A stretch of DNA of 64,000 bases from Triatoma infestans (taxonomy: Eukaryota > Arthropoda > Insecta > Hemiptera > Reduviidae), in the NCBI GenBank assembly GCA_011037195.1, contig JAAEAF010004360.1, forward strand, positions 17,318 to 81,317, in the 5' to 3' direction. Below, piece after piece: positions 60,479-64,000 of the stretch. How positions within the stretch are numbered: the first letter of the stretch is position 1; each line of letters starts with the position of its first letter. The notes beneath the pieces are model-generated. The model saw nothing but the letters and a program-made list of their open reading frames with translations, did no database searches and was not told the origin of the DNA. The position numbers and the translations under genes are program-made.

Positions 60479-61219
60479 GTAGTTGCTAGATGTTTATATT
60501 TCATAATCTCTACATTTTTGGGGAAAAGAAATTGTAAGAATAATTGATTGCAAGAGCTTTGTTAATTCGTTGATAGCCCTTTCTTCATTATTGGTGCGCG
60601 CATTTTCCGGTTTCGATTGCCTTGAAGTTTCCATTATCGTAAATAAAAATGAGAAGATGGGGGAGGCAATTAAAAACTAGTAGAAATCGTTGCGAATGCC
60701 AGAACTCAAAGCGATGATCATGGGCAGTGCACGGTGTTTATCTCAGGTAGAATAATAACAAAATAATCGTCAGGAAGTTGGCTCTTCATGGACTGTCCGC
60801 GTCAAGGATTTAGTATTATTTTTTTATTTGGATAAAAATTTTGCTTTTAATGATGTCTTATTGCTTCTTAACACCAATCCAAGCATGTCTTGTATCTCCT
60901 ACTAAGTGGTAATACAACGTGTATTAGCTGCTGGTCCAATCAATAAGCCTTCATTGGTGAAAATTGCAGTTAATTATCGTGATTCTTAAATACTATGAAC
61001 CTATCTATCGGTAGTTCTAGGCCTATCTTTTTTACGGACCAATGATTGCTTGGAAATATTATTATTTCATAAAGGCACGACATTTCAAAATTAAAAATAT
61101 AGACCATACATATGACTTTCTCATACAGCAGTTCTAACAGAGATTTTCTTCTAAACTTGGATTTTAACACTGTCTTAATGACAATAAGACTGATTGTCTT
61201 AATATCAGTAAGATGGTGG
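60479..61219. other. Downstream intron, no gene seen
   Basis: No further channel exon was recognised after 60478 in this window. Confidence 0.4.
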
Positions 61220-61800
61220 AACCGTGCGTTATATTAAATTGGCCATTTAGATGTATGTCACAACTTCCCCTACAAAACTCTAAAATCCTAAAATAAAAGT
61301 TTTTCTGAAAAAGGCTTACAGTTAAAAGTGATAGGCTTGCTTATTCTTACAGTTTAAAGAAAACGATACAATGTTTTCGTATTTTTTTTTTCTTCATTTA
61401 AGGCGCTTCAACATCCATCGTCATTGTCGCCCGGAGCCTTTTCAGTGCACTGCCGGTCTCCGGACAATGTCTCTCGTTACATACAACACTGCCTATCCCC
61501 GGACAGTGAGCTGTAGAGGCTCCTAGGAAGAGAAAATCTAAAGGCAGTATAACCAGAGTCCAGTATGCTAACCACTTAGCTAGTCCCTTTCCCTCGTAAA
61601 AATTGCAAAACCTGAAAAAAAAAATTCAAAAAATCGTACTTCTGGTTGATGGATTATTCTTAAAAGCTTCGTGACTGAAAGCTAGTGATACCTTAATGGG
61701 AATATCAAGTCACATTTTCCTGTATTTTTTACTTTCTCTTACTGCAAATTTTCGAGGTCGAATTTTCACAGGAAATGTACGTTTTAAGGTTCCCTGAGTC
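61220..61800. repeat. Family Z composite, interrupted by a SINE
   Basis: Forward Z module pieces (ccgtgcgttatattaaattg, gtacttctggttgatgga) are split by the SINE at 61390-61592. A reverse-oriented Z end follows: tttactttctcttactgc and ttttcacaggaaatgtacg. A (tc)n microsatellite follows at 61857-61875. Confidence 0.6.
61390..61592 (-). repeat. tRNA-derived SINE, family C, copy 3
   Basis: Inverted copy with caacatccatcgtcattgtc, cactgccggtctccggacaa and the box A complement tgctaaccacttagcta. Part of box B is deleted. Confidence 0.78.
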
Positions 61801-61929
61801 CTAGAAAGGGGTTTTTAGGAAATTGTATTTTTGTGTCTGTGTGTGAGGGGGACACTTTTCTCTCTCTCTCTCTCTTACAAGTATAATATATATATGGTGA
61901 AAGTTTTTTGAGTGGAATTTTTTTTAATC

Positions 61930-62160
61930 GATTTTTTTCCGCAGTTGCCATTCCACAAAGGGCAGGCTCATCGTGCTGTAGACACCATCGCTATTGCTCT
62001 TGAACTTAAACAGTTTTACGCTGGGGTATTCCTAGAAATTTCCCAGGCCTTTGATCGCGTAAAGCACGAAGGTCTCCTATTGAAACTCAAGCGAATTCTA
62101 CCTAGCACTTGCTATCTCATTTTTTCAACTCCTATTTTTGCTAACGATTCTTCCAGTTAA
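61930..62160 (+). mobile_element. Jockey-like reverse transcriptase fragment
   Basis: The frame reads HKGQAHRAVDTIAIALELKQ then VFLEISQAFDRVKHEGLLLK and ILPSTCYLIF. This is the reverse transcriptase block with the first catalytic Asp (VFLDVAQAFDRVWHEGL in Jockey elements; here the first Asp is replaced by Glu). It is about 80 residues only. Confidence 0.78.
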
Positions 62161-62449
62161 TTGTAGGTACTTCATGTTCCTCTATACACATATATCTGAA
62201 CATATATTTGAACTTTACGGATCAGCTAAACGGCCTAATATCAACAGATTGCAAACATTTCAGTTTTAAAATCCTTTGGCCTTCAGTGTATACGCTCCAT
62301 TCTATGTCAGTAACCTAACTATACTAAAGATCTTCTTTTTTTTCATTTATTTGAAAATTTACAACTGCTGCTTGCGTAATCAGCAACAAGTAAATGAGAT
62401 GACTCACAATAACGGGAATGGAGAAATCACCCAGTTGTGATCCTCCACA

Positions 62450-64000
62450 CCATTTTGCTGCGCACTTATAAGAGATCACGAGACCACTGCCGCCTCAGTT
62501 GTCGAGGGGGGTTAACTGGAATGGCTGCTGAGGAAAGTTGGTAAATTAATGGATTGTGATGATGTGCGAGACAGGTGTGAAATTTGCGGTATCGTATTAG
62601 GCCCAGGTCACTTATAAATGGAATCTGGAGATCGGAATGTATTGTCAGGTTAGAAACGTAAATCGGAGCATTGGTTATACAACGGAGTATTTTGGATTGT
62701 AGGGTCTGGAGGTGGTGGATGTTGGAACGCGTGGTTGAGCCCCATAACTCGAGTCCGTAAGTTCAAATTGGTTTTAATAGGAGATTGTAGATAAGTAATT
62801 TGTTGTTTAAAGTTAGTTTTGAGCGTCTGTCTAGTAGTCGCTTGAGTAGGCTGTAACGTTTTTTTACTTCGTTTCGTTTCAGTCTTGTATGTGGTTCCTT
62901 GTCAGGCGTTTGTCTATATAGAGTCCTGGATATTTAACTGTATCAACGCATGGTAATAAGATGTGGTTCATATGAACTGGGGGACAAATGGCACGTCTTA
63001 GAGTGAACGTTATATTTTTGCTTTTTTGGACATTAACCTTCATTCTCCATCTGCAAAACCATCTTTCTAGGGATTGCAAATGTTGCTGAAGGTTACGTGT
63101 GCTTAGGGGAGGATCGGGATGTGGGGAAAGGATGGCTGTGTCATCTGCTTAGGTAAAGATATGAGTGCTCGGATTGGTTGGAACATCGGCAGTATATATT
63201 GTGTAAAGAATAGGAGCAGGGGTACTTCACTTGGGACACCAGCTGCTAAAAGGTAATAGGAAGACAAGGAGTGCCCACTCATACCGAAATATCTGTGTGA
63301 AAGGTAAGAATTAAGGATGAGATAATAGGTACAAGGAAGGATGCTATTGAGCCTCCACAGCAGCCCCTGGTGCCATACCGTATCAAATCCTTGCGCAATA
63401 TCTAAGAAAGCCCCAGAACAATACTTTTTTCGCTCAAGAGAGGAAGCGATGACGTCTACAACGCGATGGCATTGGTGAATGTAGGCTTCGAAATCCGAAC
63501 TGATGGTTGGGTATTACTTCAGAGATTGTGAATTCTTTTGAGGATGAGTTTTTCAAGAATCTTACCCATCAGGGGTAAGAGACCTATCGGACGGTAGGAA
63601 GTTGAGGTTTGAGGGTTTGGATATCATTTTTATTATAGAGAATTTCCATTCTAGAGGAAAGTAAGTGGTTCGGAGAACTGAATTGTATATTGTTGTAAGA
63701 CTATTGCTTTCTTTGGGAGATGGGATAGGATTTTTGATATAATTAAGTCAAAGCCTGGCGCTTTTTTGGATGGTAGGCGTTTTATGATGTGAGAAACTTC
63801 GGAAGGGGTAAACGCCTTGGGAGGAGGAGATAGTTGGAGAGGGATATGTAGGTCTGTCTGTATTTGATGAGTAAAATCAGGATCAGATGTGTCAGGATGG
63901 ACTTGGAAGACTATGGTTAGGTATTGGGCAAACAAGTCTGCTTTTTCATTATTAGTTATGGCCCACATACCATTATCTTTACGGAGTGGTGATGGTGTGT
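62450..64000 (-). mobile_element. Jockey-like LINE ORF2 relic, continues past the window end
   Basis: The minus strand from 63968 reads KADLFAQYLTIVFQVHPD, SEVSHIIKRLPSKKAPGFDL. After breaks come RPISLLPLMGKILEKL near 63580, a catalytic-box remnant ADDTAIL near 63140 preceded by a stop, and RWFCRWRMKVNVQKSK with KYPGLYIDKRLTRNH. Order and motifs are those of Jockey-clade reverse transcriptase. Several stops and frameshifts; inactive. Confidence 0.85.

Noticed and set aside
60540..60830. Considered as a Tc1/mariner fragment
   Set aside because: No DDE motif or terminal repeats could be identified.
1..64000. CRISPR arrays, operons, ribosome binding sites
   Set aside because: The window is eukaryotic nuclear DNA with spliceosomal introns; no such structures are present.

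Overview
The window is animal nuclear DNA, most likely from an insect. It is very AT-rich, full of T and A runs, and dominated by long introns packed with decayed transposable elements. The inference rests on one intron-rich gene whose protein is a T-type calcium channel, plus arthropod-style LINE relics (Jockey, I and R1-like), tRNA-derived SINEs and a hAT transposon. I cannot name the species; a hemipteran is only a guess. There are no bacterial features, CRISPR arrays or true tRNA/rRNA genes.

The plus strand from about 6.8 kb to 60.5 kb carries 21 phase-compatible constitutive exons (about 1,295 codons) of a Cav3 / T-type voltage-gated calcium channel alpha-1 subunit, the orthologue of insect Ca-alpha1T. 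The order is: end of domain II S5 and pore turret (6827), II pore and S6 (14276), the II-III linker (17134 to 26851), domain III (29377 to 43259), domain IV (48818 to 51226), and the start of the cytoplasmic C-tail (58761 to 60478). Selectivity-filter residues E, D, D are visible in domains II, III and IV, which identifies the T-type class. Domain I, most of domain II and the extreme C-terminus lie outside the window.

The most interesting part is the apparent alternative splicing. Directly after IVS6 there are three possible continuations: splice straight to the acidic tail exon, include a 31-codon cassette (53447-53539), or use a 29-codon exon ending in a stop (51983-52072) that would remove the C-tail. 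In the II-III linker an unexpected open segment (26038-26143) has the same splice phases as exon 23703-23847, as expected of a mutually exclusive partner.

Introns hold several repeat systems. There are at least 12 LINE fragments, one with a 13-bp target-site duplication, and a hAT element nested in a LINE. Two SINE families have tRNA-like heads. A dispersed ~1 kb repeat, called here family Z, is built of ~300-bp modules and is interrupted by SINEs and a LINE. Foldback repeats carry a GACCGGTTTCGG signature, and there is a long near-perfect palindrome at 40.1-40.3 kb. A diverged copy of the linker exon lies out of order at 10.8 kb. From about 60.5 kb to the end only repeats were recognised.
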